Assembly: GCF_014062315.1 (NCBI RefSeq) | Contig: NZ_JACGLT010000002.1 | Span: 186,001 to 250,000, forward strand | Direction of reading: 5' to 3' | From: Gelidibacter maritimus | Lineage (GTDB): Bacteria > Bacteroidota > Bacteroidia > Flavobacteriales > Flavobacteriaceae | Length of the DNA: 64,000 bases | In this document: positions 10,101-18,379 of the stretch, in pieces | Layout: each line of letters begins with the position of its first letter | How positions within the stretch are numbered: the first letter of the stretch is position 1 | The notes under the pieces: model-generated | The model's input: the letters and a program-made list of their open reading frames with translations, nothing else | The model's database searches: none | What the model was told of the DNA's origin: nothing | Program-made: the position numbers and the translations under genes

Positions 10101-10385
10101 AAAAGTTTCCATATCGCCTTCAGAATTTGGAAAATCAATTAATGTACGTGATGATGAAGCTGAATCCCTTTCTGGAGCATTTTTCAATCTGGACTTCAAA
10201 CCCTCCATATTTAACTGATAGTACTGGGCTTTTGTGGGAGTGGAATTCTGAGGCAGTAATCGTTGCTGAGAAACACTAGTCTTTGTTGTTTTTGTCCAAA
10301 GCGATTCACTTTTTTGTCCATAGGTCATGGAGAAAGTAAGAATCACAATTAAAAACAAACTAAACTTTAAGTAGTTATTTTTCAT
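7128..10385 (-). CDS. Secreted reprolysin-type zinc metalloprotease with P-domain and T9SS sorting signal
   Basis: The protein has 1085 residues. It has a signal peptide (1-23) and a propeptide-like region to about 200. A metzincin catalytic domain follows, with the full zinc motif HEIAHQFGASH at 339-349. The middle part carries Ig/fibronectin-like beta domains. A proprotein-convertase P-domain (about 855-993, with VRDIKMVLISPTGTRVVL) precedes a type A T9SS C-terminal domain (998-1085, starting near IFPNPNNGDF and ending in KKIIVH). It is therefore expected to cross the outer membrane through the type IX system and be released or anchored to A-LPS. It has its own terminator and no close operon partner. 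A nutritional role in degrading proteins is likely but inferred. Confidence 0.92.
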   Translation of the reverse strand: MKNNYLKFSLFLIVILTFSMTYGQKSESLWTKTTKTSVSQQRLLPQNSTPTKAQYYQLNMEGLKSRLKNAPERDSASSSRTLIDFPNSEGDMETFRVMKYTVMHPELQAKFPDIRSYVGYGLKNSSTVIYFSVSPDNVHTMTMSVDRGTEFINPYATDGTYEVFSKNSLTMAQSLFECGVVDDGLPNNLTLNLGGVAARNANDGTRRTFRLAVGTSIEYTNFHGGSVASAMAAINTTMTRVNGIYDRELSIRMTLIANNDLLISTTGNSIFPNAESVSSLTTTFNGLIGADNYDIGHTFTTGSGGAAYLGSVCSANKGGGTTGLTSPTGDPFAIDYVSHEIAHQFGASHTFNGSAGNCGAGNRTTATAYEPGSGSTILSYAGICGSQNVQNNSSDYFHQASLRQIWTYITTGAGSCGVLSATGNTAPTADAGASYQIPVSTPFRLTGSSADIDGTATHTFTWEQFDLGSAGMPTETTEFAPVVRSFLGTPNPVRYIPRLQDVLANGGSSTTWEKLPSVSRILNFVLTVRDNDVRGGQTAVDNMAVTTVATGGPFKVTSQASNVTWEIGATKTVTWDVANTNIAPINTTNVNIKLSVDGGATFPHTLASNVPNNGAYEVLVPQVANTTEARVMVESVGNIFYNVNVSNFEIVTVDYLLNFSTTSVTVCQPDDIAVYDFVYNTYGGYAQNTTFSAVNLPAGTTATFSPSSASANNTPVTMTLTGVSGALLGDYDISAVGTSGSVTNSSTVTLSVFSNTIDPPTLSTPANGTAGLYSDVELSWEIDANVENYLIEIATDSNFSDIVDSQTITSNSYAANLALETVYYWRVTGSNRCSIGTTSSISSFGTGVSTCEGVLTASDTPIVISATGSNVYNSVITVTEDLPVTDVNVKVNITHAWVRDIKMVLISPTGTRVVLSNNNGADATQNYTNTVFDQEATNSIVGEEAPFTGSFIPEEDLSVIYGEMSAGNWTLEVTDLFDGDGGSLDEFTLELCLSQPLSVEENNFDAFAIFPNPNNGDFTIKLQSHSGLDINVVLYDIRGRKVLENRFKNTSNFREIIQLDHAESGMYLINISDGLKSVTKKIIVH

Positions 10386-10778
10386 ATAGTTTATAGAAAT
10401 TTATTGATATCATATATAGTCGTCTGAAAGTTACATTCAAATTAAAGAAATCACAAAACAAACCGATATTGTTTTCAAGAATCCATGGCTTTAGCTATCA
10501 TTTCAAATAACCATAATCTTAATTCGTTATCATAAAACCATAAGTATAAATAATTAATTACTATATAATGACCTAAAAATGAATGCAATCTTTTTCAGGT
10601 ATGTATGTACAATTAAACTGTGCACACTTTTTTTTTAAGCCGAAAAGGCTATGGGTTGCAACTTAAATTTAAACCTATTTTAAGTCTAAGCCCCTTCTGA
10701 TTAATAAGACCCCAGATTCAATTCGTAAATAGTAATTTTTTTTAAACCCTTAAATAGCTATTTTTACAAAAAAATCAA
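10386..10778. other. Intergenic region between the metalloprotease and ribF
   Basis: This A+T-rich 393-nt spacer lies between divergent genes and must carry both promoters. I see no open frame with coding character, no strong hairpin beyond a 4-bp AGCC/GGCT stem near 10639, and no repeat. Confidence 0.5.
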
Positions 10779-11714
10779 TTGAAAGTACTCACCGCATCGC
10801 ACAGTTCCATCCCGCAAACACCATCGGTTGTTACCATTGGCACCTTTGATGGCGTCCATATTGGACATCAACAAATCATCAAAAAACTGACAAAAAGAGC
10901 TTCCGAAAAAAATTTAATTTCTGTCGTTCTTACTTTTTTTCCCCATCCAAGGATGGTTTTGCAGCAAAACCCAAACATTGAACTGCTAAATACCATTGCT
11001 GAACGTAAAGAAATTTTATCGGCCTTGGGTTTGGACTTTATTTACGTAAAAGAGTTCACTAAGGTTTTTGCCGAACTCTCCGCGCGTGATTTCGTCAAAA
11101 CGATTCTGGTGGACACCCTGCATGTTAAACATGTGATAATTGGCTATGATCATCAATTTGGAAAAAACCGAAGTGCCAATATTGACGATTTGAAACGGTT
11201 TGGTAAAGAATTCGGGTTTGAAGTTGAAGAAATCTCCGCCCAAGATGTAGAAGATGTTGCCGTGAGTTCAACAAAAATAAGAACCGCCCTCAGGTCTGGC
11301 GATATCAAAACCGCCAATGCCTTTTTAGGCTATAATTACTACTTAAATGGTACCGTTGTGAGAGGAAAAGGATTTGGTAAAAAAATGGAGTTTCCTACCG
11401 CCAACATAAACGTACCGGACGCCTACAAGCTGATTCCTAAGAATGGTGTTTACGTGATATCCTCAATCCATAATGATAAAACCATTTATGGCATGATGAA
11501 CATTGGGGTCAACCCTACTTTTAATGCCGACAAAAAAACCATTGAGGCCCATTTTTTTAATTTTGACCAAAACCTCTACAATCAAGATTTAAGAATAGTT
11601 TTCTTGGACCGATTAAGAGATGAGTATAAATTTGAATCAGTTGAAGCACTTATCGCCCAATTGAGACAAGATCAAAAAAACGCCCAACAGGTTATTGCAG
11701 CGCTCAATGCATAA
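10779..11714 (+). CDS. ribF: Bifunctional riboflavin kinase / FAD synthetase
   Basis: The enzyme phosphorylates riboflavin to FMN and adenylates FMN to FAD. The N-terminal FAD synthetase half shows the nucleotidyltransferase motif GTFDGVHIGH at residues 21-30 and VSSTKIR further on. The C-terminal riboflavin kinase half shows GKGFGKKMEFPTAN and MNIGVNPTF. The length of 311 residues is standard. The start is a TTG at 10779: no in-frame ATG lies between the upstream stop and the GTFDG motif, and MKV is the usual N-terminus in relatives. The next gene overlaps its end by 8 nt. Confidence 0.95.
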   Translation: MKVLTASHSSIPQTPSVVTIGTFDGVHIGHQQIIKKLTKRASEKNLISVVLTFFPHPRMVLQQNPNIELLNTIAERKEILSALGLDFIYVKEFTKVFAELSARDFVKTILVDTLHVKHVIIGYDHQFGKNRSANIDDLKRFGKEFGFEVEEISAQDVEDVAVSSTKIRTALRSGDIKTANAFLGYNYYLNGTVVRGKGFGKKMEFPTANINVPDAYKLIPKNGVYVISSIHNDKTIYGMMNIGVNPTFNADKKTIEAHFFNFDQNLYNQDLRIVFLDRLRDEYKFESVEALIAQLRQDQKNAQQVIAALNA

Positions 11715-13059
11715 GCTACTCTTTAAACATATAGACAATAGCGCCCTAATTGTATTCCGGATTATTTTTGGGTTTCTCATTTTTATGGAAAGTGTTGGTT
11801 CAATCTATACAGGTTGGATCCGGCGCACGCTCATGGAGCCACAACAAACCTTTTCGTTTATTGGATTTGAATGGCTCCAACCCTTACCAGGAAATTGGAT
11901 GTATGTGTATTATGGCGTGATGGGGCTTTGTGGGCTCATGGTCATGGTGGGCTACAAGTACAGATGGAGCATTGTTGCTTTTACCCTACTTTGGACGTGC
12001 ACTTATTTGATGCAGAAGTCATCGTACAATAATCACTATTATCTTTTGATTTTATTGAGCAGCATCATGGTGTTTCAACCTGCTCATAAATACCTATCCA
12101 TTGACGCGCGGTTGAACCCGAAAATTAAAATGATTTCAATGCCACGTTGGTGTGCCTTGGCATTTATCTTTCAGATGTTTATTGTATACACTTACGGGGC
12201 AGTAGCTAAAATTTATCCCGATTGGCTGGATGCAACAGTGGCCGAAGTCTTGATGAGAGGCAAAAAGGACCTCTTTTTAGTGGGAGAGATTCTGCAACAA
12301 AAATGGACGCATTACGCCATTGCCTATGTGGGCATTATATTTGACGCTCTGATAATTCCATTATTGTTATGGAAACCCACCCGAAAAATCGCTTTTTTCG
12401 CCTCTATTTTCTTTCATTTGTTTAATTCGTTCGTATTCCAGATTGGTATTTTTCCTTACCTCTCCTTAGCCTTGGTGCTCTTCTTTTTTCCCACTAAAAC
12501 AATTCATCGGATTTTCCTAAAAAAGAAACCTTTTTATGATCAGGAAGAAGTGATTGTTCCAAATTACCATAAACCCTTTGTTGTGGTATTCGTCATCTAC
12601 TTTATGGTTCAAATTGGATTGCCTTTGCGCCATTGGTTTTTTAAGGATGATGTACTCTGGACAGAAGAAGGCCATCGTTTATCTTGGCGAATGATGCTTC
12701 GTGCCAAGAGCGGGCGGACCACATTTAAGGTTATTGATGCTAAAACCAATGTGGAAATTCCGATACAGATTGAAGATTATCTCAGCAGAAAACAACAACG
12801 CACCGTGAGCACCAAACCCGATGTGATTTGGCAATTTGCCCAACGGTTAAAAAAGATGTTTGCAGAGAAAGATCAAGACGTAAAAATCTATGTCAATTCG
12901 TATATTCGTGTGAATGGCGGCGAACTCAGACAGCTCATTGATCCTGATGTAGATTTGGGCAGCGTAAAATGGCATCCACTAAAACACAGCGATTGGCTTA
13001 GACCTTCCAAACAAGAAAACACTTCAAATAAATCAGAAGAAAACAATTATTACGATTGA
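11707..13059 (+). CDS. HTTM (vitamin K-dependent gamma-carboxylase-like) membrane protein
   Basis: This integral membrane protein of about 450 residues has several hydrophobic segments in its first 300 residues. Its N-terminal pattern (RIIFGFLIFMESVGSIYTGWI) and the conserved WxDATVAEVL-like block match the HTTM domain. That domain was defined from the membrane part of vitamin K-dependent gamma-carboxylase and is widespread in Bacteroidota without a known substrate. A soluble C-terminal part of about 150 residues follows. I choose the ATG at 11707, which overlaps ribF by 8 nt (ATGCATAA), over a TTG four codons earlier; the overlap implies translational coupling. The 3' end is unremarkable, and serS follows after 61 nt. 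Confidence 0.8.
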   Translation: MHKLLFKHIDNSALIVFRIIFGFLIFMESVGSIYTGWIRRTLMEPQQTFSFIGFEWLQPLPGNWMYVYYGVMGLCGLMVMVGYKYRWSIVAFTLLWTCTYLMQKSSYNNHYYLLILLSSIMVFQPAHKYLSIDARLNPKIKMISMPRWCALAFIFQMFIVYTYGAVAKIYPDWLDATVAEVLMRGKKDLFLVGEILQQKWTHYAIAYVGIIFDALIIPLLLWKPTRKIAFFASIFFHLFNSFVFQIGIFPYLSLALVLFFFPTKTIHRIFLKKKPFYDQEEVIVPNYHKPFVVVFVIYFMVQIGLPLRHWFFKDDVLWTEEGHRLSWRMMLRAKSGRTTFKVIDAKTNVEIPIQIEDYLSRKQQRTVSTKPDVIWQFAQRLKKMFAEKDQDVKIYVNSYIRVNGGELRQLIDPDVDLGSVKWHPLKHSDWLRPSKQENTSNKSEENNYYD

Positions 13060-13095
13060 AGTTCAAAGACTTCGAACAGACGCTTAAAATTTCCT

Positions 13096-13103
13096 TATTT
13101 TTG
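13096..13103 (+). promoter_or_regulatory. Probable -7 box of serS
   Basis: TATTTTTG matches the flavobacterial -7 consensus TAnnTTTG 17 nt before the serS ATG. No well-placed upstream TTG is seen, so support is moderate. Confidence 0.35.
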
Positions 13104-13120
13104 ACATCAAATTAAAAATT

Positions 13121-14389
13121 ATGTTACAAGTACCATTTATTAGAGATCACCGTGATAAAGTGATTGAGGGTTTGAAAAAAAGAAACCTTGATGCTGCGCA
13201 AATGATTGATAAAGTCATTGCTCTTGACGAAGACCGACGCCGTCAACAAACGGAATTGGATAATACCCTTGCCGAGTCCAACAGCTTATCTAAAGAAATC
13301 GGGAACTTGTACAAATCTGGACAAGCCGATAAAGCCAATGCGCTGAAAGAAAAAACAGGGGCATTAAAGGAGTCTTCAAAAACCTTAGGAGACGACCTAA
13401 ATGCCACGATAGAAGCATTGAATCAATTGCTATATAAACTTCCTAACGTTCCTCATCAAAGTGTACCGGCGGGGAGTACTGAAGATGATAATGAAGAGGT
13501 ATTTAGAAAAGGAGATATTCCAACCTTACATAACAAAGCATTGCCGCATTGGGAACTGGCAAAGAAACATGATATCATTAATTTTGAACTGGGAAATAAA
13601 ATCACCGGTGCAGGATTTCCTGTTTATAAAGGTAAAGGAGCCAAGTTACAACGTGCCCTCATTTCTTACTTTTTAGATAAAAATACTGCTGCAGGATATA
13701 CGGAGTATCAATTACCACTTTTGGTCAATGAAGCGTCAGGTTTTGGTACTGGGCAATTACCGGACAAAGAAGGCCAAATGTATCATGTTACAGAAGACAA
13801 TCTTTATTTAATTCCCACTTCTGAAGTTCCAGGCACTAATATCTTTAGAGACGAGCTTCTCAATGAGTCTGATCTGCCAATCGGAATTACGGGGTACACA
13901 CCTTGTTTTAGACGCGAGGCAGGAAGTTACGGCGCTCATGTAAGAGGTCTAAATCGTTTGCATCAATTTGATAAGGTAGAAATTTTACGGGTAGAACACC
14001 CTGACAATTCCTATAAGGCGTTGGATGGCATGGTTGAGCATGTCAAGGAAATCTTGGATGAACTCAAGTTACCCTATCGTATTTTGCGCTTGTGTGGCGG
14101 CGATCTTGGATTTACTTCAGCATTGACCTACGATTTTGAAGTGTTTTCTACGGCACAGGATCGTTGGCTCGAAATCTCTTCAGTTTCAAATTTTGAGACC
14201 TTTCAGGCCAATCGTTTAAAGTTGCGATTTAGAAATTCTGAAGGCCAAAATGAACTTGCACATACACTTAACGGAAGTGCATTGGCTTTACCTAGGGTTT
14301 TGGCTGGAATTTTGGAAAATTATCAAACTGAAAATGGGATTGATATCCCCGAAGTTTTGATTCCATATACAGGATTTGAGAACATTTAA
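13121..14389 (+). CDS. serS: Seryl-tRNA synthetase
   Basis: This class II aminoacyl-tRNA synthetase charges tRNA-Ser (and tRNA-Sec where present). The 422 residues start with the typical long antiparallel coiled coil (about 28-105), which grips the long variable arm of tRNA-Ser. The catalytic core follows, with the TSEV motif at 233, class II motif 2 (FRREAG, 263-268) and motif 3 (LNGSALALPRVLAGILE, near 383-399). All key residues are present. The ATG at 13121 gives the family N-terminus MLQVPFIRDH. The gene stands alone and ends at a strong terminator. Confidence 0.98.
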   Translation: MLQVPFIRDHRDKVIEGLKKRNLDAAQMIDKVIALDEDRRRQQTELDNTLAESNSLSKEIGNLYKSGQADKANALKEKTGALKESSKTLGDDLNATIEALNQLLYKLPNVPHQSVPAGSTEDDNEEVFRKGDIPTLHNKALPHWELAKKHDIINFELGNKITGAGFPVYKGKGAKLQRALISYFLDKNTAAGYTEYQLPLLVNEASGFGTGQLPDKEGQMYHVTEDNLYLIPTSEVPGTNIFRDELLNESDLPIGITGYTPCFRREAGSYGAHVRGLNRLHQFDKVEILRVEHPDNSYKALDGMVEHVKEILDELKLPYRILRLCGGDLGFTSALTYDFEVFSTAQDRWLEISSVSNFETFQANRLKLRFRNSEGQNELAHTLNGSALALPRVLAGILENYQTENGIDIPEVLIPYTGFENI

Positions 14390-14419
14390 TTTGAGAGAAA
14401 AAACATACAAAATTCGATG

Positions 14420-14467
14420 AAATGCTAAATATTTACGTTGTTCAACGAATATTTGGCATTTTTTTTT
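14420..14467 (+). terminator. Terminator of serS
   Basis: Long inverted repeat AAATGC-T-AAATATT with AATATTT-G-GCATTT, whose loop holds an inner CGTTG/CAACG stem. It runs straight into a T tract of nine and begins 31 nt after the serS stop. Confidence 0.85.
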
Positions 14468-14521
14468 GTTATTGTCTAAAAAATTTCCAAGTTAGTAGTC
14501 CCAAATTAAAATGACCTCGTA

Positions 14522-14590
14522 ATGAAAAATTTTGTACGCATTTTTATTATAATATCCTTAGTGATATTATTGATTAAAGTTATGTTTTAA
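14522..14590 (+). CDS. Putative 22-aa hydrophobic micropeptide
   Basis: The ATG at 14522 opens a 22-codon frame, MKNFVRIF followed by an almost unbroken run of I, L and V, ending KVMF. That is one short transmembrane helix with a positively charged N-terminus. It lies between the serS terminator (ends 14467) and a second strong terminator (14688), so the spacer must hold a separate transcript or a small RNA. No homologue is known to me. Coding status is unproven; the alternative is a non-coding RNA. Confidence 0.3.
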   Translation: MKNFVRIFIIISLVILLIKVMF

Positions 14591-14687
14591 AAAATAGCAA
14601 TTTGCTCAAAAAATATTTACAATACCAAAACAGGATATTTGAATCATTTTATAAGTAATGGTTAATAGCACATTTATTTTGATGGTA

Positions 14688-14718
14688 ATGCCTAAACTCA
14701 CGTTTAGGCATTTTTTTT
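14688..14718 (+). terminator. Second terminator in the serS-TPR spacer
   Basis: A perfect 10-bp stem (ATGCCTAAAC / GTTTAGGCAT) with a 4-nt loop is followed by eight T. It lies 97 nt after the micropeptide frame, with no other gene that it could serve. Confidence 0.82.
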
Positions 14719-14776
14719 ATAAAAACATTCACAATACCTCCGCCCATAAGTGGTTATATTTACATAAATTAGTTTC

Positions 14777-16561
14777 ATGAAGCAGTTTGTTTGTTTACTT
14801 TTTCTACTTTTTGGATGTTTTTCCTTTTCGCAAAGCGACCAAGAACAGTTGGCTGCAGATTATTATAAACGTGGCGAATTTGAGAAAGCACTAATTTCTT
14901 ATCAAAAGTTGTATGAAGAGCAACCTAATAACTACAACTATATTTTCCATTTGATTAAAACCTATCAGGAGTTGGAGCAATTTGGTGCTGCAGAAGCGCT
15001 CATCAAATCAAAAATGACCATGTACCGTAATCCGTCATTGGTGATTGAGTTAGGGTATAATTATCAGTTGCAGGGCGACATGGACCAGGCCAATGACCGT
15101 TATGAAGAAGCCATCTCAACACTTGAAGAGCGTCCAAGTTATGCCCCACTTATTGGTAGACAATTTGAACAACATGCGCTGTTAGATTATGCCATTAAAA
15201 CCTATGAGCAAGGGATGGCGCTCGATCCACAGTTAAATTATAACCGAGAATTAGCCAATATTTACGGCGAACAAGGTAATATTGAAATGCTCTTTACCAA
15301 TTATATGGCCTATATTGAGGTCAGACCAGAATATTTAAACAGTGCCAAAAGAGCATTTAGCGACTTTATTTCGGAAAATAAAGACAACGAAAACAATACA
15401 ATTTTACGAAGGTTGCTTCTCAAAAAAATTCAGATCCAACCAGACACCTATTGGTATGAAATGCTCAGTTGGTTGTTTATTCAAGAGAAAGCCTATGATA
15501 AAGCCTTTACTCAAGAAAAAGCGCTGTATTTGCGTCAGCGTGAAAGCCTGAACCGTATTATTGAACTGGCCTTAACGGCTCTTAGTGAAAAGGAAAGTGA
15601 CATCGCTACAGAGATTTTCAGCTATGTTTTGAAACAGACCCAAAACATTGGAACCATTTTAACCGCTAACCAATATCTTTTAGACATTGAAACAACTAAT
15701 GCTACTTCTAAAGATTTGCCCAGAATAGAAGAAAAATACAAGAAACTTTTCTCAGATTATGGTATTTCCGAACAAACTTTGGGCCTTCAAATAGCGTATG
15801 GCAACTTTCTCGCATTTTATTTAGACAGGCCAGAAGAGGCAAGTGATTTTTTAAAGGAAAGTTTAAAACTCAATATTTCAGCGTTCCAACAAGCGACAGT
15901 CAAAATGAAATTAGCCGACATTTTAGTGTTTCAGGAAAAATTTAATGAAGGTCTGATTTATTATACTCAAATCCAATCCAGTGTAAAAAATAGTGTCCTC
16001 GCACAAGAAGCCCGATTTAAAGTAGCAAAAACAAGCTATTACAAAGGCGATTTTGAATGGGCAGAGTCCCAATTGAAAATATTAAAAGCCTCCACCTCCC
16101 AATTGATTGCCAATGATGCCTTAGATTTAAAACTGCTCATATCTGATAATAAATACGAAGACTCGCTCCATGTGGCCTTAAAACTATACGCCAAGGCCGA
16201 TTTGATGGCTTTTCAAAATAAAACGGATGATGCCATTTCGCTTTTAGATAAAGTATTGACCGAGCATAAAGGCGAAAGCATTGAAGACCAAGCAATGTTT
16301 AAACAAGCAGAGCTCTTTGTGAAAAAAAAGCAATATGAAAAAGCTGTCTTAAATTACCAATCCATTATAACCCATTACAATGATGGTATATTAGCCGATG
16401 ATGCCTACTATTATTTGGCTGAATTGTACAATAACATTCTTTCGGAACCTGAGAAAGCCAAAGCCTTATACGAGAAAATAATATTTAACCATCAAGACAG
16501 TATTTATTTTGTGGACGCACGGAAAAAGTTTAGGATGTTGCGAGGGGATGCGATAAATTAG
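14777..16561 (+). CDS. Secreted/periplasmic TPR-repeat protein
   Basis: The protein has 594 residues and a signal peptide (MKQFVCLLFLLFGCFSFSQ). Almost the whole mature part is made of tetratricopeptide-like helix pairs: ADYYKRGEFEKALISYQKL near the start, and AMFKQAELFVKKKQYEKAVLNYQSII with DDAYYYLAELYNNIL near the end. Such proteins usually act as envelope scaffolds or assembly factors. I do not recognise a more specific subfamily. The start ATG at 14777 follows a terminated spacer, so it has its own promoter. Its partners cannot be inferred, since the next gene is a decayed relic. Confidence 0.75.
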   Translation: MKQFVCLLFLLFGCFSFSQSDQEQLAADYYKRGEFEKALISYQKLYEEQPNNYNYIFHLIKTYQELEQFGAAEALIKSKMTMYRNPSLVIELGYNYQLQGDMDQANDRYEEAISTLEERPSYAPLIGRQFEQHALLDYAIKTYEQGMALDPQLNYNRELANIYGEQGNIEMLFTNYMAYIEVRPEYLNSAKRAFSDFISENKDNENNTILRRLLLKKIQIQPDTYWYEMLSWLFIQEKAYDKAFTQEKALYLRQRESLNRIIELALTALSEKESDIATEIFSYVLKQTQNIGTILTANQYLLDIETTNATSKDLPRIEEKYKKLFSDYGISEQTLGLQIAYGNFLAFYLDRPEEASDFLKESLKLNISAFQQATVKMKLADILVFQEKFNEGLIYYTQIQSSVKNSVLAQEARFKVAKTSYYKGDFEWAESQLKILKASTSQLIANDALDLKLLISDNKYEDSLHVALKLYAKADLMAFQNKTDDAISLLDKVLTEHKGESIEDQAMFKQAELFVKKKQYEKAVLNYQSIITHYNDGILADDAYYYLAELYNNILSEPEKAKALYEKIIFNHQDSIYFVDARKKFRMLRGDAIN

Positions 16562-16635
16562 CTGACAGTTACCACTATTACAGCAGGGATCATATTTATA
16601 AATAATTGTATTTTTGGAATAGCAGTTTAGCTATA

Positions 16636-16860
16636 ATGAATATCGATAAAATAATCGCGCTTTGTGAAGTATATAAAGTGTTTAAATTATTTGTTTGGAT
16701 CTATACTGCATGGTCATTTTAAAAACGTAAGTGGCATTGATTTATTAGTTGATTACTGAGATGTTGACCTATACAATTATACCGACAACTATTTCGATTT
16801 TAATATTGAGTATTGCAACAACTCATTCGCCAAAACTAAAAATTGAAAGGTCAGAGTTTT
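16636..16860 (+). pseudogene. Decayed MNT-type nucleotidyltransferase (MntA-like antitoxin) relic
   Basis: Frame 1 from the ATG at 16636 reads MNIDKIIALCEVYKVFKLFV. A 2-nt deletion near 16695 then shifts the sense to frame 2, which reads FGSILHGHFKNVSGIDLLVD. A TGA at 16757 follows, and then DVDLYNYTDNYFDFNIE. This is the typical order of a minimal nucleotidyltransferase: (I)DKIIALCE-KY-VK-L-FGS-L ... SD-D-LVDF ... DLY-YADNYFD. Here the catalytic SDxD has become SGID. A further shift near 16811 leaves a weak SLQQLIRQ-like tail. No HEPN partner is readable downstream. It is best seen as the remains of an MNT/HEPN toxin-antitoxin pair or an orphan antitoxin gene. Confidence 0.72.
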
Positions 16861-17034
16861 TAAACGAATAAATCTCTTACCAAACAATGTTCATGCACAG
16901 CGTTCAATTGGCCTCTATTTATTTTTAGGCTACAGAATTTCCTTTGTTTGACTAAGGAAACAACTTAAACCCTTCGTCGGAATGCTAAAAAGTTCCGTTA
17001 TTTGCAAAGTCTTAGAGCACAAAATTTTTATTTT

Positions 17035-17358
17035 ATGATTATATACAACGTCACCTCCAACATAGATGCCAGCATCCACAATCAGTGGCTTGTTTGGATC
17101 AAAGAACACATTACACACGTTTTAGCCACCGGTCATTTTACGGAAGCAAAATTGACCAAGGTTTTGGTCGAAGATCAAACGGAAAGCGTCACTTACTCTG
17201 TTCAATATAGAGCAAAATCACGTGAAGCACTCAGCAATTACTACACTAATGATGCTGCCAAACTACGTCAAGACGCATTGGCCCAATTTGGTGATAAAGT
17301 TATGGCATTCCGTACGGAATTGGAGGTCATTGATGAATATAGTGTGAAGATGGATTGA
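17035..17358 (+). CDS. DUF4286 family protein
   Basis: A small soluble protein of 107 residues, counted from the ATG at 17035 (MIIYNVTSNIDASIHNQWL). A TTG 33 nt upstream adds residues that do not fit the family. The pattern of a short beta-alpha-beta protein, with WxxWIKEHI near the N-terminus and FRTELEVIDEY at the C-terminus, matches DUF4286, a ferredoxin-like dimeric alpha/beta family. It is widely found in Bacteroidota, often near rsmA as here. Its function is unknown. Confidence 0.8.
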   Translation: MIIYNVTSNIDASIHNQWLVWIKEHITHVLATGHFTEAKLTKVLVEDQTESVTYSVQYRAKSREALSNYYTNDAAKLRQDALAQFGDKVMAFRTELEVIDEYSVKMD

Positions 17359-17575
17359 TGTTCATGATGAAGTTTTAGAACTCTTATGCTGTTAAAACCC
17401 CGCTTTTCTGATGCACTGCATCATTGCTTGATGCTGCCACAAACTTTGGAATCATAAAGCCGAACTGCGAGAACCGATAAAAATAATTTAAACTTCACAT
17501 CTCCAAAAATTATTCTCACTAACTTCGCACTTCAAGTGTAAAGCTTCCATCCTTTTAAAAAATCACCATAAATCT

Positions 17576-18361
17576 GTGTCAAAAGATCATCAAGTCAGAG
17601 CAAAAAAACATCTTGGTCAGCATTTTCTAACCGATGAAAATATCGCTGAAAGGATTGCAAATACCCTTTCTTATAATGGGTATGACCATGTGTTGGAAAT
17701 TGGTCCGGGCATGGGTGTTCTGACGAAATATTTGTTAAAAAAAGATATCACCACGCATGTTATTGAAATTGATACTGAATCTGTAGCATATCTTAAAAAC
17801 AACTACCTCAATCTTGCCAATCGGATTATTGAAAAAGATTTTTTAAAGTACAACTTAAAAGAAGTTTTTGAAGATCAACCTTTCGCCATCATCGGAAACT
17901 TTCCTTATAATATCTCGTCACAGATCCTTTTTAAAACTTTGGAAATGCGCGATCAGATACCTGAATTTTCCGGAATGTTTCAAAAGGAAGTAGCACTTCG
18001 AATTTGCTCTAAAGAGGGTAGCAAGGTTTATGGCATTCTTTCAGTATTAACGCAAGCTTTTTACGACGCACAATACCTTTTTACGGTACCGCCATCGGTA
18101 TTCAATCCGCCACCAAAAGTAGATTCGGGTGTCTTACTATTGAAACGAAAGGACAATTACCAATTACCATGTGATGAAAAGCTTTTTTTTAGAGTGGTAA
18201 AGACAGGGTTCCAACAGCGGCGTAAAACACTGCGAAACAGCTTAAAATCATTTGATTTGTCCGATAAATTAAAATCAAATCTTATCTTTGACCAACGTCC
18301 AGAACAATTGAGCGTGCAGGAGTTTATAGCACTGACCCAACTTATAGAAAACGACAATTAA
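17576..18361 (+). CDS. rsmA: 16S rRNA (adenine(1518)-N6/adenine(1519)-N6)-dimethyltransferase
   Basis: RsmA (KsgA) dimethylates two adjacent adenines in the 3'-terminal hairpin of 16S rRNA, a late check in small-subunit assembly. The 261-residue protein shows KKHLGQHFL at the N-terminus, the SAM-binding [10 protein letters not shown] at about 41-50, the acidic HVIEIDTE and the catalytic motif IV as NFPYNISS. The C-terminal domain carries [11 protein letters not shown]. The start is a GTG at 17576 ([15 protein letters not shown]); no ATG is available before the first motif. The mgtE gene follows after 18 nt, so the two are probably co-transcribed. Confidence 0.96.
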   Translation: MSKDHQVRAKKHLGQHFLTDENIAERIANTLSYNGYDHVLEIGPGMGVLTKYLLKKDITTHVIEIDTESVAYLKNNYLNLANRIIEKDFLKYNLKEVFEDQPFAIIGNFPYNISSQILFKTLEMRDQIPEFSGMFQKEVALRICSKEGSKVYGILSVLTQAFYDAQYLFTVPPSVFNPPPKVDSGVLLLKRKDNYQLPCDEKLFFRVVKTGFQQRRKTLRNSLKSFDLSDKLKSNLIFDQRPEQLSVQEFIALTQLIENDN

Positions 18362-18379
18362 TTATTAAAAACGTCCCAT

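Noticed and set aside
16930-17118. 62-codon minus-strand frame over the DUF4286 start
   Set aside because: Antisense to a family gene with a well-supported start and without any protein feature of its own.
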